In this document: positions 50,904 through 59,698 of the stretch, piece by piece
Numbering within the stretch: the first letter of the stretch is position 1
Layout of the letters: the number at the start of each line of letters is the position of its first letter
Origin: Cryobacterium soli
GTDB taxonomy: Bacteria > Actinomycetota > Actinomycetes > Actinomycetales > Microbacteriaceae
Direction: 5' to 3'
Length of the DNA stretch: 64,000 bases
NCBI RefSeq assembly: GCF_003611035.1
Contig: NZ_CP030033.1
Span: 2,418,001 to 2,482,000 of the forward strand
Translations under genes and position numbers: made by a program
The notes under the pieces: generated by a model
Databases searched by the model: none
What the model was told of the DNA's origin: nothing
What the model saw: the letters and a program-made list of their open reading frames with translations, nothing else

Positions 50904-52052
50904 TCAGCGCAGCAGCAGGTTCGGCTGCAGCAGGTACCGGTAGCTGTCCGCTCCGGCCTGCTCCCGAGACGTCTGGCTGGTGATCAGCACGGGACCGGGC
51001 TTGTTGGGGTTCTCGGTCTTCGTGAACGAGATGCGCACGAACTCCGAGTGCACGGCTCCCAGACCGTCGAGCAGGAACTGCGGTTTGAGCGACACCACGG
51101 TGTCGCCGCCGGAGAGAATCGCGTCGATGGTCTCCGACGCCTGGGCCTGCTCTGAGCCGATGGCCTCGAGGGTGAGCCCGTCGGCGGTGAAACTGAACCG
51201 GAGCGCCGCCTCGCGCTCGAGCACCAGCTGCACCCGACGGGTGGCCTCGATGAGCTCGGCGGTGTTCATGACGGCGTAGTTGTCGACGTTGTCGGGGAAG
51301 AGCCGGCGCACGGGCGGGTAGTTGCCCTTGATCAACAGCGACGTCACGGTCTTCTTGTCGGCCGTGAAGGCGATGAGCTCCCGGTCGTCGGTGTTGGTGA
51401 TGGCCACCGAGATCGTTCCGCTGTGCCCGAAGGTCTTGCCGACCTCTTGCAGCGTGCGGGCGGGAACGAGGGCGGTGATCGGTTCCTGGGCCTGGTTGGC
51501 TCCCGGGTCCCAGTCGATCTCGCGCACGGCGACCCGATACCGGTCGGTGGCGACCAGGCTGATGCTGTTCTCGGTGATCTGCAGCTGCACGCCGGTGATC
51601 ACCGGGGTGACGTCATCCCGCGAGGCGGCAACGGCGACCTGGGATACGGCTGCGGCGAATTCCTCGGCAGGTACGAGCCCGGATTGGGCGCTGACCTGGG
51701 GAATGCTAGGATATTCCTCTACCGGCATAGACAGCAGGGTGAAGTTTGCACTGCCGCAGCTGACGGTGATACGGGACTCGTTGGTGGAAAAGCGCACGGG
51801 TGCGTTCGGCATCCGGCTGGCGATCTCGGCCAGGAGGCGACCGGAGACGAGAACGCGTCCGGTCTCTTCGACATCGGCGGCGATTTCGGTCTGCGCCGAG
51901 ACCTCGTAGTCGAAGGACGACAGGATCAGGCCGGTTTCGGTCGCCTCGATCAACACACCGCTCAAGATGGGCAGGGTGGTGCGCTGGGGAAGGAGTTTTA
52001 CAGCGAAAGATACGGCTTCACTGAAGACGTCCCGGTTGGCCTGAAATCTCAC
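50904..52052 (-). CDS. dnaN: DNA polymerase III sliding clamp (beta)
   Basis: A 382-aa clamp with three similar beta-clamp domains (about 1-120, 125-245 and 250-382); MRFQANRDVFSEAVSFAVKL starts domain 1, and VSGRLLAEIASRMPNAPV and PVRRLFPDNVDNYAVMNT are typical internal segments. It forms a ring that tethers polymerase III, with repair enzymes binding its hydrophobic cleft. The GTG at 52052 has AGGAG eight bases upstream. It is downstream of dnaA with the probable oriC between them. Confidence 0.98.
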   Translation of the reverse strand: MRFQANRDVFSEAVSFAVKLLPQRTTLPILSGVLIEATETGLILSSFDYEVSAQTEIAADVEETGRVLVSGRLLAEIASRMPNAPVRFSTNESRITVSCGSANFTLLSMPVEEYPSIPQVSAQSGLVPAEEFAAAVSQVAVAASRDDVTPVITGVQLQITENSISLVATDRYRVAVREIDWDPGANQAQEPITALVPARTLQEVGKTFGHSGTISVAITNTDDRELIAFTADKKTVTSLLIKGNYPPVRRLFPDNVDNYAVMNTAELIEATRRVQLVLEREAALRFSFTADGLTLEAIGSEQAQASETIDAILSGGDTVVSLKPQFLLDGLGAVHSEFVRISFTKTENPNKPGPVLITSQTSREQAGADSYRYLLQPNLLLR

Positions 52053-52416
52053 GAAGTCACTCCTGTCGATGGAGACCTGGATACGGCCTCAATGCTAGTC
52101 GGGTTTCTCGACGGCCCATTTCTTGTGAGCCGTGGCGAGTAAAGGTTGTTGGACCTGGAGCTAATTAAGTTAAACGTTAATCTTCTTAACCGTTGTGGAA
52201 ACTGTGGATAACTCGGTGGATAGTGCTGAACGACAGGGAACTACAAAGTTGTAACTTGTGGAGCGCCTGTGAGCGTTAAGCCCAATGAATGACACGAATC
52301 ACTTTCTGTAATTCACAGTTTTCACAAGCGGACGATGCGTTTCTACAGGTTGTGCCCGGTTGTCCCGGCAGTTTCCACAGGGTTATCCACAGGTACGAAA
52401 CACAAAAAAATTTTCT
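52053..52416. other. oriC: Probable origin of replication (dnaA-dnaN intergenic region)
   Basis: This 364-base gene-free region holds perfect DnaA boxes at 52203-52211 (TGTGGATAA) and 52383-52391 (TTATCCACA), near-matches around 52192 (TTGTGGAAA), 52214 (GGTGGATAG) and 52371 (TTTCCACAG), and an AT-rich stretch at 52161-52190 that could be the unwinding element. Actinobacterial origins typically lie here. The dnaN promoter must also be inside. Confidence 0.8.
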
Positions 52417-53838
52417 TTACTTGTAGCGGTGATCCTGCTTGATGCGGTTGGTGAGCTCGGTGACCTGGTTGTAGATGGACCGACGCTCCTTCATGAGTTC
52501 GCTGATCTTCTTGTTCGCGTACATCACGGTGGTGTGGTCGCGGTTGCCGAACAACTGGCCGATCTTGGGAAGAGACAGGTTCGTCAGCTCCCGGCACAGG
52601 TACATCGCGATCTGCCGGGCCGTGGCAACGGCCTGCGATCTGGAGGACCCGTAGAGGTCGTCCACGGTGAGCTTGAAGTAGTCGGCGGTGTTGGTGATGA
52701 TGTCCACCGGCGCGATGACGTTGTCCTCGTCGAGGGTGATGACGTCCTTGAGAACCGTCTGCACGAGGTTCATGTCCACCGGGGTGCGGTTCAGGCTTGC
52801 GAACGCCGTCACGCGGATCAGCGTTCCCTCGAGTTCGCGAATGTTGGAGGACACCTTCGAGGCCATGAACTCGAGGATGTCGTGCGGCACTTGGAGCTTC
52901 TCGCTCTGTGCCTTCTTGCGGAGGATGGCGATGCGCGTTTCCAGGTCGGGCGCCTGCACGTCGGTGATCAGGCCCCACTCGAAGCGGGAGCGCATGCGGT
53001 CTTCGAAGCCGGTCAGGGCCTTGGGCGGCAGGTCGCTGGTGATCACGACCTGCTTGTTGTGGTCGTGCAGGGTGTTGAAGGTGTGGAAGAACGCTTCCTG
53101 CGTTTCCGCCTTGCCCTGCAGGAACTGGATGTCGTCGATCATCAGGATGTCGATGTTGCGGTAGCGGTTCTGGAATGCCGAGCCGCGGTTGTTCGCGATC
53201 GAGTTGATGAAGTCGTTGGTGAACTCTTCCGAGCTGACATAGCGAACACGGATGCCGGGATACAGGCTCATGGCATAGTGCCCGATGGCGTGCAGGAGGT
53301 GGGTCTTGCCCAGTCCGGAGGAACCGTAGATGAACAGCGGGTTGTAGGCCTTGGCCGGGGCTTCGGCCACGGCGACGGCCGCGGCGTGCGCGAACCGGTT
53401 GGACTGCCCGATCACGAAGTTGTCAAAGCTGTACTTGGAGTTCAACCGGGTGTCGTGGGGACGTTCGGGCGAGGTGTTCTCGAAAACCGACTGCGGGGTG
53501 GCGGGAGTCTCGATGTCGGGCTGGTGCACGATCGGCTCCTGCACCGGGCGCAGGGACTCCTGCTCAAGCTCCGGGTTGACCACCACATAGAAGGTCGTGA
53601 CCGCGACGGATTCGCTCAGCTGTCCCATCGCGGTGAGCAGCGGCACCCGCATCCGTTGGTTCAGCATGCTCGCGGTGAACTCGTTGGGAACCTCGAGGTA
53701 GAAGGTGCCGGCCGCGATGCCCTTGGGTTCGACCAGGTTCAGGAAGCCGTACAGCATCGGCGTGATGGAGTCATCGGACTCCAGAATGGTCAGAACCGAC
53801 CGCCATGTTTCACTGATGGGCTGTTCCCCGTCTGGCAT
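52417..53838 (-). CDS. dnaA: Chromosomal replication initiator DnaA
   Basis: A 473-aa AAA+ initiator that binds DnaA boxes and melts oriC. Domain I lies at residues 1-85, a variable linker at 85-125 (Pro/Thr/Gln-rich), and domain III has Walker A GSSGLGKTHLLHA (near 171), Walker B DILMIDDIQFL and sensor VITSDLPPKAL. The DNA-binding domain IV ends with GNRDHTTVMYANKKI. The ATG at 53838 has GGGGAAC just upstream; a TTG four codons earlier is possible. Its start faces the rpmH gene across a second DnaA-box cluster. Confidence 0.98.
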   Translation of the reverse strand: MPDGEQPISETWRSVLTILESDDSITPMLYGFLNLVEPKGIAAGTFYLEVPNEFTASMLNQRMRVPLLTAMGQLSESVAVTTFYVVVNPELEQESLRPVQEPIVHQPDIETPATPQSVFENTSPERPHDTRLNSKYSFDNFVIGQSNRFAHAAAVAVAEAPAKAYNPLFIYGSSGLGKTHLLHAIGHYAMSLYPGIRVRYVSSEEFTNDFINSIANNRGSAFQNRYRNIDILMIDDIQFLQGKAETQEAFFHTFNTLHDHNKQVVITSDLPPKALTGFEDRMRSRFEWGLITDVQAPDLETRIAILRKKAQSEKLQVPHDILEFMASKVSSNIRELEGTLIRVTAFASLNRTPVDMNLVQTVLKDVITLDEDNVIAPVDIITNTADYFKLTVDDLYGSSRSQAVATARQIAMYLCRELTNLSLPKIGQLFGNRDHTTVMYANKKISELMKERRSIYNQVTELTNRIKQDHRYK

Positions 53839-54234
53839 GGTTCCCCGCAATCTTGATCTTTACGCTCAGCCGCCGCGAGGCGGGCATCCGTCAGTCGACA
53901 CAGAATGTCGCATCGGACGATTCATCCACAACGTTATCCACCGCCTGTGGGCAAATAACGACTGGATTCTCAGGCTTTACCCACAACCTGTGGATAACTT
54001 GTCCTCACGGTAGTCAATGACCGGCGGTCAGGCCAAATTAGCTCGAAGAACCACAGCGTGTCTGTACCAGAAATGGGAAATCAATGGGCAGAATCGTACG
54101 TTTGGGCCTCGTCAGTTTGACCACGGGCGAGCGAAGCCGTAGTTTTAATCAGTTGACCCCAGCCCGTGGGCTACCTCACTCTTTCCCGGCCGCTCGTTTA
54201 GGCCTGCGGAGATCCAATACGTGGAGATTGAACA
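53839..54234. other. dnaA-rpmH divergent region with DnaA boxes
   Basis: A 396-base spacer. Between 53922 and 53997 are five box-like sequences: TCATCCACA (53922), TTATCCACC (53934), TGTGGGCAA (53946), TTACCCACA (53977) and the perfect TGTGGATAA (53989). They probably autoregulate dnaA and may add to origin function. The right half contains the rpmH promoter. No gene is seen. Confidence 0.75.
54117..54145 (+). promoter_or_regulatory. Candidate rpmH promoter
   Basis: TTGACC and TAGTTT are separated by 17 bases, about 90 bases before the rpmH start. This is the best -35/-10 match in the spacer and fits the strong expression expected for rpmH-rnpA. Confidence 0.5.
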
Positions 54235-54372
54235 ATGAGCAAGAGAACGTTCCAGCCGAACAACCGTCGTCGCGCGAAGGTGCACGGTTTCCGTCTTCGT
54301 ATGCGCACCCGCGCCGGACGCGCCATCCTCGGTGCTCGTCGTCGCAAGGGTCGCACCGAACTCTCCGCGTAA
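54235..54372 (+). CDS. rpmH: 50S ribosomal protein L34
   Basis: A 45-aa very basic ribosomal protein with the conserved sequence [20 protein letters not shown] and [10 protein letters not shown]. It binds 23S rRNA in the large subunit. The ATG is 10 bases after GGAGA. It is directly upstream of rnpA with eight bases between, as in nearly all bacteria. Confidence 0.97.
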   Translation: MSKRTFQPNNRRRAKVHGFRLRMRTRAGRAILGARRRKGRTELSA

Positions 54373-54380
54373 GCGATCCC

Positions 54381-54722
54381 GTGCTCGCTCACGCCAATCG
54401 CATTACGAGCGGGAGCGACTACAAAGCTGTCGTTCGACGAGGTATGCGGGTCGTCGGCCCGCACACCGTGACGTATCTGCGCCGCAACCCCGAACCCACT
54501 CCGGTGCGGTTCGGGTTCATCGTGGCGAAGAATGTTGGCGGTGCGGTGGTGCGTAACCGCATCCGTCGTCGAATGAAGGCCGCAAGTTTCGATCTCCTTC
54601 CTGGCGTTCCCGCCGGGACGGAGGTCGTTTTTCGCGCACTCCCCACATCAGTGGACGCCAGCTGGCCCGTACTCGTGGCCGAGCTGTCGACCGCCTTGGT
54701 CAAGGGCCAGCGCGGACGATGA
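54381..54722 (+). CDS. rnpA: Ribonuclease P protein component
   Basis: A 113-aa basic protein that helps the RNase P RNA bind pre-tRNA leaders. The RNR signature is VRFGFIVAKNVGGAVVRNRI, preceded by HANRITSGSDYKAVVRRG. The GTG start at 54381 fits the family N-terminus (VLAHANR). The stop overlaps the yidD start (ATGA). Confidence 0.94.
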   Translation: MLAHANRITSGSDYKAVVRRGMRVVGPHTVTYLRRNPEPTPVRFGFIVAKNVGGAVVRNRIRRRMKAASFDLLPGVPAGTEVVFRALPTSVDASWPVLVAELSTALVKGQRGR

Positions 54723-55051
54723 ACAGGGCGATCCTCACGCTGGTGCTGCTCCCCCGCAATGTCGGGGTGGTGCTCCTGCGCGTGTATCGCGCGGTAATCT
54801 CACCGTTGTACGGCGATGTCTGCCGGTATTACCCCTCGTGCTCGGCGTATGCCCTTGGCGCCGTTCAGGAATATGGCCTGATCGTCGGCGCTTTCTTCGC
54901 CGCACGCCGGGTCTTGCGTTGTCATCCTTGGGCTGAGGGCGGAATCGATGATGTTCCCCTGAAACGACACCGTCGCTACACCGTGACGTCGTTTGGATTT
55001 GTAGTTCCTTTAGCCACGGAAAGGGCTGACTCGCACGCATGGACCTCTTAG
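54719..55051 (+). CDS. yidD: Membrane protein insertion efficiency factor YidD
   Basis: A 110-aa protein with the family core YRAVISPLYGDVCRYYPSCS (two Cys) and YALGAVQEYGLIVG, then RRVLRCHPWAEGGIDDVP. It is thought to act near the YidC insertase at the inner face of the membrane. It overlaps both rnpA upstream and yidC downstream. The C-terminal 25 residues are variable. Confidence 0.93.
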   Translation: MNRAILTLVLLPRNVGVVLLRVYRAVISPLYGDVCRYYPSCSAYALGAVQEYGLIVGAFFAARRVLRCHPWAEGGIDDVPLKRHRRYTVTSFGFVVPLATERADSHAWTS

Positions 55052-56013
55052 GTACTATTCTCTGGCCGCTGAAATGGGCCGTTGAGCTTCTGCTCGTCGC
55101 CTGGCACTGGCTGTTCTCCAACGTGGGGCTCAACCCGAACGACGGCCTCACCTGGGTGCTGTCCATCGTGGGCCTTGTGCTCGTGGTGCGTGCCGCACTG
55201 ATCCCCATCTTCGTTCGGCAGATCAAGAGCCAGCGCAAGATGCTCGAGGTCGCCCCGCAGCTCAAGAAGATCCAGGACAAGTACAAGGGCAAGAAGGACC
55301 AGTTCTCCCGCGAGGCCATGTCCCGCGAGACCATGGAGCTGTACAAGCGCACGGGCACCAACCCGCTCGCCTCCTGCCTGCCGTTGCTGCTGCAGATGCC
55401 GATCTTCTTCGCCCTGTTCTCGGTGCTCAACGACGCCCAGAAGTCCAACGCCGGCGTCGGACCGCTCAACCAGGAGCTCGCGACGAGCTTCGGCAACGCT
55501 ACGCTCTTCGGCCGGGCCCCGCTGCACGACACCTTCGCCCAGCAGTGGACCCTGATGACCGGTGGGGCCGACTTCAACCTCTCCGTCATGATCATCGCCG
55601 CCACCATGGTGGTCCTGATGACCGCGTCGCAGTTCATCACCCAGCTGCAGATCGTCTCCAAGAACATGTCGCCGGAGACCAAGGCCAGCCCGATGTTCCG
55701 CCAGCAGAAGATCATGTTGTACCTGCTGCCGCTGGTCTTCGCCTTCTCCGGTGTGGCTTTCCCGCTCGGCGTCATGTTCTACTGGCTCACCTCGAACATC
55801 TGGACCATGGCCCAGCAGTTCCTGGTCATCCGCAACATGCCCACCCCCGGCAGCGAGGCCGCCAAGGCGCGCGAAGAGCGCATGGCCCGCAAGGGCAAGC
55901 TCATCGCAACCGACGGCGACATCATCGTCGTAGAAGAGGCCAAGAAGCCGGCCCAGCGTCAGCAGCCCGTGGGCAAGAACCGGGCCAAGAAGCAGACCGG
56001 GCCCAAGAAGTAA
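55039..56013 (+). CDS. yidC: Membrane protein insertase YidC
   Basis: A 324-aa insertase of the short Gram-positive type. Membrane helices lie near residues 5-30, 38-55, 105-130 and 170-195, with a further one near 215-245. The hairpin between helices has KSQRKMLEVAPQLKKIQDKY, and ACLPLLLQMPIFFALF-like helix 3 is seen as SCLPLLLQMPIFFALFSVL. The C-terminal tail is rich in Lys and Arg and probably contacts the ribosome. The start overlaps the yidD end by 13 bases. Confidence 0.95.
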   Translation: MDLLGTILWPLKWAVELLLVAWHWLFSNVGLNPNDGLTWVLSIVGLVLVVRAALIPIFVRQIKSQRKMLEVAPQLKKIQDKYKGKKDQFSREAMSRETMELYKRTGTNPLASCLPLLLQMPIFFALFSVLNDAQKSNAGVGPLNQELATSFGNATLFGRAPLHDTFAQQWTLMTGGADFNLSVMIIAATMVVLMTASQFITQLQIVSKNMSPETKASPMFRQQKIMLYLLPLVFAFSGVAFPLGVMFYWLTSNIWTMAQQFLVIRNMPTPGSEAAKAREERMARKGKLIATDGDIIVVEEAKKPAQRQQPVGKNRAKKQTGPKK

Positions 56014-56018
56014 CAGGG

Positions 56019-56555
56019 ATGGACAACAACGTGACTGAGAACACCGACGTGGTCAACGCGGATGCTGCTGCCGACGCCCCCGACGCGCTGCCGACCATCG
56101 GCCAGTTGGAGCAGGAAGGCGATATCGCCGCCGACTACATTGAGGAATTCCTCGATATCTGCGACCTCGATGGGGACATCGATATCGATGCCCGCAACGG
56201 ACGTGCCTACCTTTCGGTGAACTCGTCCGATGCCACCAACCTGCGTCTGCTGTCCAAGCCCGACACCGTCAACGCCCTGCAGGAGCTCACCAGGCTGGCC
56301 GTGCAGAACAAGACCGGCTCGTTCTCCCGTCTGATCCTCGACGTCGGTGGGTCGCGTGAAGCCCGCCAGGCCGAGCTGACCGACCTTGTCGGCCGTGCCA
56401 TCGAACGTATCGAAGGCGGCGCAACGGAGGCCTCCCTCCCCCCGATGTCGTCGTACGAGCGCAAGCTGGTGCACGACATCGTGTCGGAGCGCGGGTTCGT
56501 CTCCGAGTCGCTGGGCGAAGGCCGTGACCGTCACACGGTCATCACCGCCGCGTAG
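56019..56555 (+). CDS. jag: Jag/KhpB-type R3H-domain RNA-binding protein
   Basis: A 178-aa protein with an acidic N-terminus (1-40), a KH-like domain (about 45-110; ADYIEEFLDICDLDGDID, LLSKPDTVNALQELTRLAV) and an R3H domain (about 125-178; LPPMSSYERKLVHDIVSERG). It binds RNA and in other bacteria affects cell-wall growth. The ATG at 56019 is five bases after the yidC stop. Its TAG stop abuts a parS site. Confidence 0.9.
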   Translation: MDNNVTENTDVVNADAAADAPDALPTIGQLEQEGDIAADYIEEFLDICDLDGDIDIDARNGRAYLSVNSSDATNLRLLSKPDTVNALQELTRLAVQNKTGSFSRLILDVGGSREARQAELTDLVGRAIERIEGGATEASLPPMSSYERKLVHDIVSERGFVSESLGEGRDRHTVITAA

Positions 56556-56569
56556 TTTCACGTGAAACA
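56554..56569. other. parS: parS site in the jag-rsmG gap
   Basis: GTTTCACGTGAAAC core palindrome at 56555-56568, matching the ParB target TGTTTCACGTGAAACA apart from the first outer base. It fills the 14-base gap between the jag stop and the rsmG start. Confidence 0.93.
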
Positions 56570-57199
56570 GTGACCCTCTCTCTCGAGGCCGAGCCGGCCG
56601 TCGCCGCCGAGTTGTTCGGCGACCGCATCGACGTGGCGCGCGATTTCACCCGACACCTCGCCGAACAGGGTGAGGAGCTGGGGCTGATCGGTCCGCTCGA
56701 GCTCCCCCGGCTGTGGAGCAGGCACATCCTGAACTGCGTCCTCGTGGCTCCGTTGCTGCGCCCGGGGCGGGTCGGGGATGTCGGATCAGGCGCGGGGCTT
56801 CCCGGCTTGGTGCTCGCGATCGCTCGCCCCGACGTCTCTTTCATCCTCATCGAGCCGATGGAGCGTCGCGTCGCCTGGTTGACCGGGCAGATCGCCGCGC
56901 TGGGCCTGACCAACGCGACCGTGCTTCGGGCCCGCGCCGAGGACATCCGGTTGGATGCCCCGCTCGACCAGGTCACCGCGCGGGCCGTGAGTGCACTCAA
57001 GACGTTGATTCCCCTGACCGCGCCGCTGCTGCGGCCGGGCGGAGAACTCGTCGTCATGAAGGGCGCCGGGGCCGCGGGCGAGATCGGCAACGCCGCCAAG
57101 GCCATCGCGCGGTTCCGGCTGCGAAATGTCGAAGTTCTCACCCTCGGCGAGGGCGTGCTGCCGGACGTCACCCGGGTCATAAGGGCTACAGTGGACTAG
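56570..57199 (+). CDS. rsmG: 16S rRNA (guanine-527-N7)-methyltransferase
   Basis: A 209-aa SAM-dependent methyltransferase (GidB) that methylates G527 of 16S rRNA. The SAM motif is VGDVGSGAGLPGLVLAI (near residues 66-82), followed by FILIEPMERRVAWL and ARAVSALKTLIPLTAPLL. The GTG start at 56570 immediately follows a parS site and has no clear ribosome-binding sequence, so coupling to jag is likely. Loss of this gene causes low-level streptomycin resistance in other bacteria. Confidence 0.93.
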   Translation: MTLSLEAEPAVAAELFGDRIDVARDFTRHLAEQGEELGLIGPLELPRLWSRHILNCVLVAPLLRPGRVGDVGSGAGLPGLVLAIARPDVSFILIEPMERRVAWLTGQIAALGLTNATVLRARAEDIRLDAPLDQVTARAVSALKTLIPLTAPLLRPGGELVVMKGAGAAGEIGNAAKAIARFRLRNVEVLTLGEGVLPDVTRVIRATVD

Positions 57200-57278
57200 T
57201 CCCGGCAGCGTCCGTTCCGTGCGAACGGGCATCCGCCGTGGCTCACTCTCGGGTGGCTCATCAACCGTCGAACGCAAA

Positions 57279-57294
57279 GGTTTCACGTGAAACA
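57279..57294. other. parS: parS site overlapping the parA start codon
   Basis: Core GTTTCACGTGAAAC at 57280-57293; the GTG of parA lies at 57287-57289 inside it, and the AAAGG ribosome site overlaps its left edge. ParB binding here could control parAB transcription. Confidence 0.95.
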
Positions 57295-58225
57295 TCCTGG
57301 CGAAGACCAGCAGGCCGGCTCCCCCGGTCCCGGCCTCGACAACAGCACCCCCTTGGCCCGGGAAATCTCGGACCTGACCCGTCGGCGGCAGGTGATCGCG
57401 GCGGAACGACTGCCCAAGCCCGCCATCACCCGCGTGATCACGATCTCCAACCAGAAGGGTGGGGTCGGCAAGACGACGACGGCCGTGAACCTCGCGGCGG
57501 CACTGGCCCGTCAAGGCGCGCGTGTGCTCGTGATCGACCTCGACCCGCAGGGCAACGCTTCGACTGCCCTCGGTGTTGAGCACCGCGCAGAAACCCCCAG
57601 TGTCTACGACGTCATCATCAACGATCTGCCCATGGTGGACGTTGTACAGAAGAGCCCCGAGTTCGGGGCGCTCTACTGCGTGCCAGCCACCATTCACCTG
57701 GCCGGCGCCGAGATCGAACTCGTGTCGCTCGTGGCCAGGGAACAGCGCCTGCGCCGCGCCCTCGACCTGCACATCAAGGAGATGACGGACCCGTACGATT
57801 ACGTCTTCATCGACTGTCCCCCGTCGCTCGGCCTGCTCACGATCAACGCGTTTGTCGCTGCCCGCGAGGTTCTCATCCCTATCCAGTGCGAGTACTACGC
57901 TCTCGAGGGTCTGAGCCAATTGCTCAAGAACATCGAGTTGATCGAGAAACACCTCAACCCCCAGCTCGTCGTGTCCACGATTCTGCTCACCATGTACGAC
58001 AGTCGAACCAATCTGGCCAACCAAGTGGCGCAGGATGTGCGCGACCACTTCCCGAAACAGGTGCTGGAGACGCTGATTCCGCGCTCTGTGCGCGTTTCTG
58101 AGGCGCCCAGCTACGGTCAGAGCGTGATCAGTTACGATCTGAACTCCGCAGGATCGCTCTCCTACCTCGAGGCAGCGGCAGAAATAGCCCGTCGGGGCGT
58201 TCCAGAATCAGGAGATGAGCAGTAA
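57287..58225 (+). CDS. parA: Chromosome-partitioning ATPase ParA (Soj)
   Basis: A 312-aa deviant-Walker ATPase that binds DNA non-specifically and drives ParB-parS segregation. The P-loop is NQKGGVGKTTTAVNLA (near residue 55), the switch region is IDLDPQGNASTALG, and the Walker B-like segment is VFIDCPPSLGLLT. An N-terminal extension of about 45 residues (GEDQQAGSPGPGLDNS and TRRRQ) precedes the core, as in other actinobacterial ParA. The GTG start is within parS, with AAAGG six bases upstream. Its stop shares a base with the parB start. Confidence 0.96.
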   Translation: MKHPGEDQQAGSPGPGLDNSTPLAREISDLTRRRQVIAAERLPKPAITRVITISNQKGGVGKTTTAVNLAAALARQGARVLVIDLDPQGNASTALGVEHRAETPSVYDVIINDLPMVDVVQKSPEFGALYCVPATIHLAGAEIELVSLVAREQRLRRALDLHIKEMTDPYDYVFIDCPPSLGLLTINAFVAAREVLIPIQCEYYALEGLSQLLKNIELIEKHLNPQLVVSTILLTMYDSRTNLANQVAQDVRDHFPKQVLETLIPRSVRVSEAPSYGQSVISYDLNSAGSLSYLEAAAEIARRGVPESGDEQ

Positions 58226-59277
58226 TGGCAAAACGTACAGGGCTTGGTCGTGGCATCGGGTCACTGATTCCCGTGCAGGAGAACCCCTCCCAGGCGCGTC
58301 CAGTCGACGTCTTCTTCCCGTACAACGAGAATCCCCATGCCGAGGGGACCGCCGGGGCCTCCCCCGTGCACGGAACCGCTCAGGCCCTGGCCGTGGACGT
58401 GGCCATCGCGACCTCACCCAGTGAACCCGTCGAGTCCGGCAGTGCCTCCGACACGGATCTGCTCGCGGTGCCCGGCGCCCGACTCGCGCACCTGAACCCT
58501 GCCGATATCGTGCCGAACGCGGTGCAGCCGCGCAGCGTCTTCGACGAAGACGACCTCGCCGAATTGGTGCACAGCATCCGCGAGGTCGGCGTGCTGCAGC
58601 CGATTGTGGTGCGGCCGCTCGCAGAACAGCCCGGTAAGTACGAACTCGTCATGGGTGAGCGTCGTCTGCGGGCGACCAAAGAGGTCGGCCTCGACAGCAT
58701 TCCGGCCATCGTGCGGGACACCGCCGACATCGACATGTTGCGGGACGCGCTCCTGGAGAACCTGCACCGGGCCCAGCTCAACCCGTTGGAAGAGGCATCG
58801 GCGTACCAGCAGCTGCTCTCCGACTTCGAGATCACACAGGAGGAACTGGCCAGCCGCATCGGACGGTCACGCCCGCAGATCACGAACACCCTCCGGCTTC
58901 TGAAGCTGCCCGAAGCGGTTCAGCTGCGCGTGGCGGCCGGGGTTCTCTCCGCCGGCCACGCCCGTGCGGTGCTCTCGGTGGGTGACCACGACGGCATGGT
59001 GCGTCTGGCCGACAAGATTGTGAACGAAGACCTCTCGGTGCGCGCGGCCGAGGCCGCAGCAGCGGCCGGCCCGAAGCCTGTGGCCGTGAAGCCGTCGCCC
59101 GGAAAGCGACAGGGGCACCTGAATGAGATCGCCGAACACCTCGGTGATCGCCTGGACACCCGAGTGAAGATCAGCCTGGGAGCAAGAAAAGGCCAGATCA
59201 CAGTCGATTTCGCCACCATAGGCGATCTGAACCGCATCCTCGGTGTCCTCGGTGAACCCGGCTTCGGAGCGAACTAG
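58225..59277 (+). CDS. parB: Chromosome-partitioning protein ParB
   Basis: A 350-aa CTP-dependent clamp that loads at parS. The N-terminus has GLGRGIGSLIP, probably the ParA-interacting helix, followed by a Pro/Ala/Ser-rich linker to residue 85. The CTPase domain (90-195) shows QPRSVFDEDDLAEL, GERRLRA and ENLHRAQLNPLEEA; the HTH (196-260) includes ELASRIGRSRPQITNTLRLL. A C-terminal dimerisation region is near 310-350. Nine parS-like sites lie within 4 kb. Confidence 0.96.
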   Translation: MAKRTGLGRGIGSLIPVQENPSQARPVDVFFPYNENPHAEGTAGASPVHGTAQALAVDVAIATSPSEPVESGSASDTDLLAVPGARLAHLNPADIVPNAVQPRSVFDEDDLAELVHSIREVGVLQPIVVRPLAEQPGKYELVMGERRLRATKEVGLDSIPAIVRDTADIDMLRDALLENLHRAQLNPLEEASAYQQLLSDFEITQEELASRIGRSRPQITNTLRLLKLPEAVQLRVAAGVLSAGHARAVLSVGDHDGMVRLADKIVNEDLSVRAAEAAAAAGPKPVAVKPSPGKRQGHLNEIAEHLGDRLDTRVKISLGARKGQITVDFATIGDLNRILGVLGEPGFGAN

Positions 59278-59286
59278 TCTCTTTAC

Positions 59287-59300
59287 GTTTCACGTGAAAC
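59287..59300. other. parS: parS site
   Basis: Perfect GTTTCACGTGAAAC, ten bases after the parB stop. Confidence 0.95.
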
Positions 59301-59383
59301 ATCCGCGCTTCACGCGCAGCCGGTGAGCTGAGTCCCGCTGCTCGAGCCTGGTGAGACGCACGGACGCCTGGCGTTGTTCGAGT

Positions 59384-59397
59384 GTTTCACGTGAAAC
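59384..59397. other. parS: parS site
   Basis: Perfect GTTTCACGTGAAAC, preceded by GAGT as in the site at 59564. Confidence 0.95.
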
Positions 59398-59563
59398 CAT
59401 TGCTACCGTGAACGACCGTGTGGAGTCGAGTCGTCTGCAGTTCGGGGCGAGTGTCGGCACTCGACCGCGTGCTGGCCGAGCCTGCCGAGACCAGCCCGGC
59501 TAGACAGTCACTCTCCGAGAGGGGTGTGTGAGGCCTAGTGGGCCGAACCGTCGGCGCACGAGT

Positions 59564-59577
59564 GTTTCACGTGAAAC
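59564..59577. other. parS: parS site
   Basis: Perfect GTTTCACGTGAAAC; the 16-base form TGTTTCACGTGAAACA is complete here. Confidence 0.96.
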
Positions 59578-59698
59578 ATTCCGCATGAGATCACGTTCCC
59601 TTGGATGGGTACGGGTCGTTCGTCCAGACTCGGCTCGGATTCATCCACCCGTCGGCCGAGCTCGTCGAGTGGCAGACGAAGACACTCAACCACACGGT

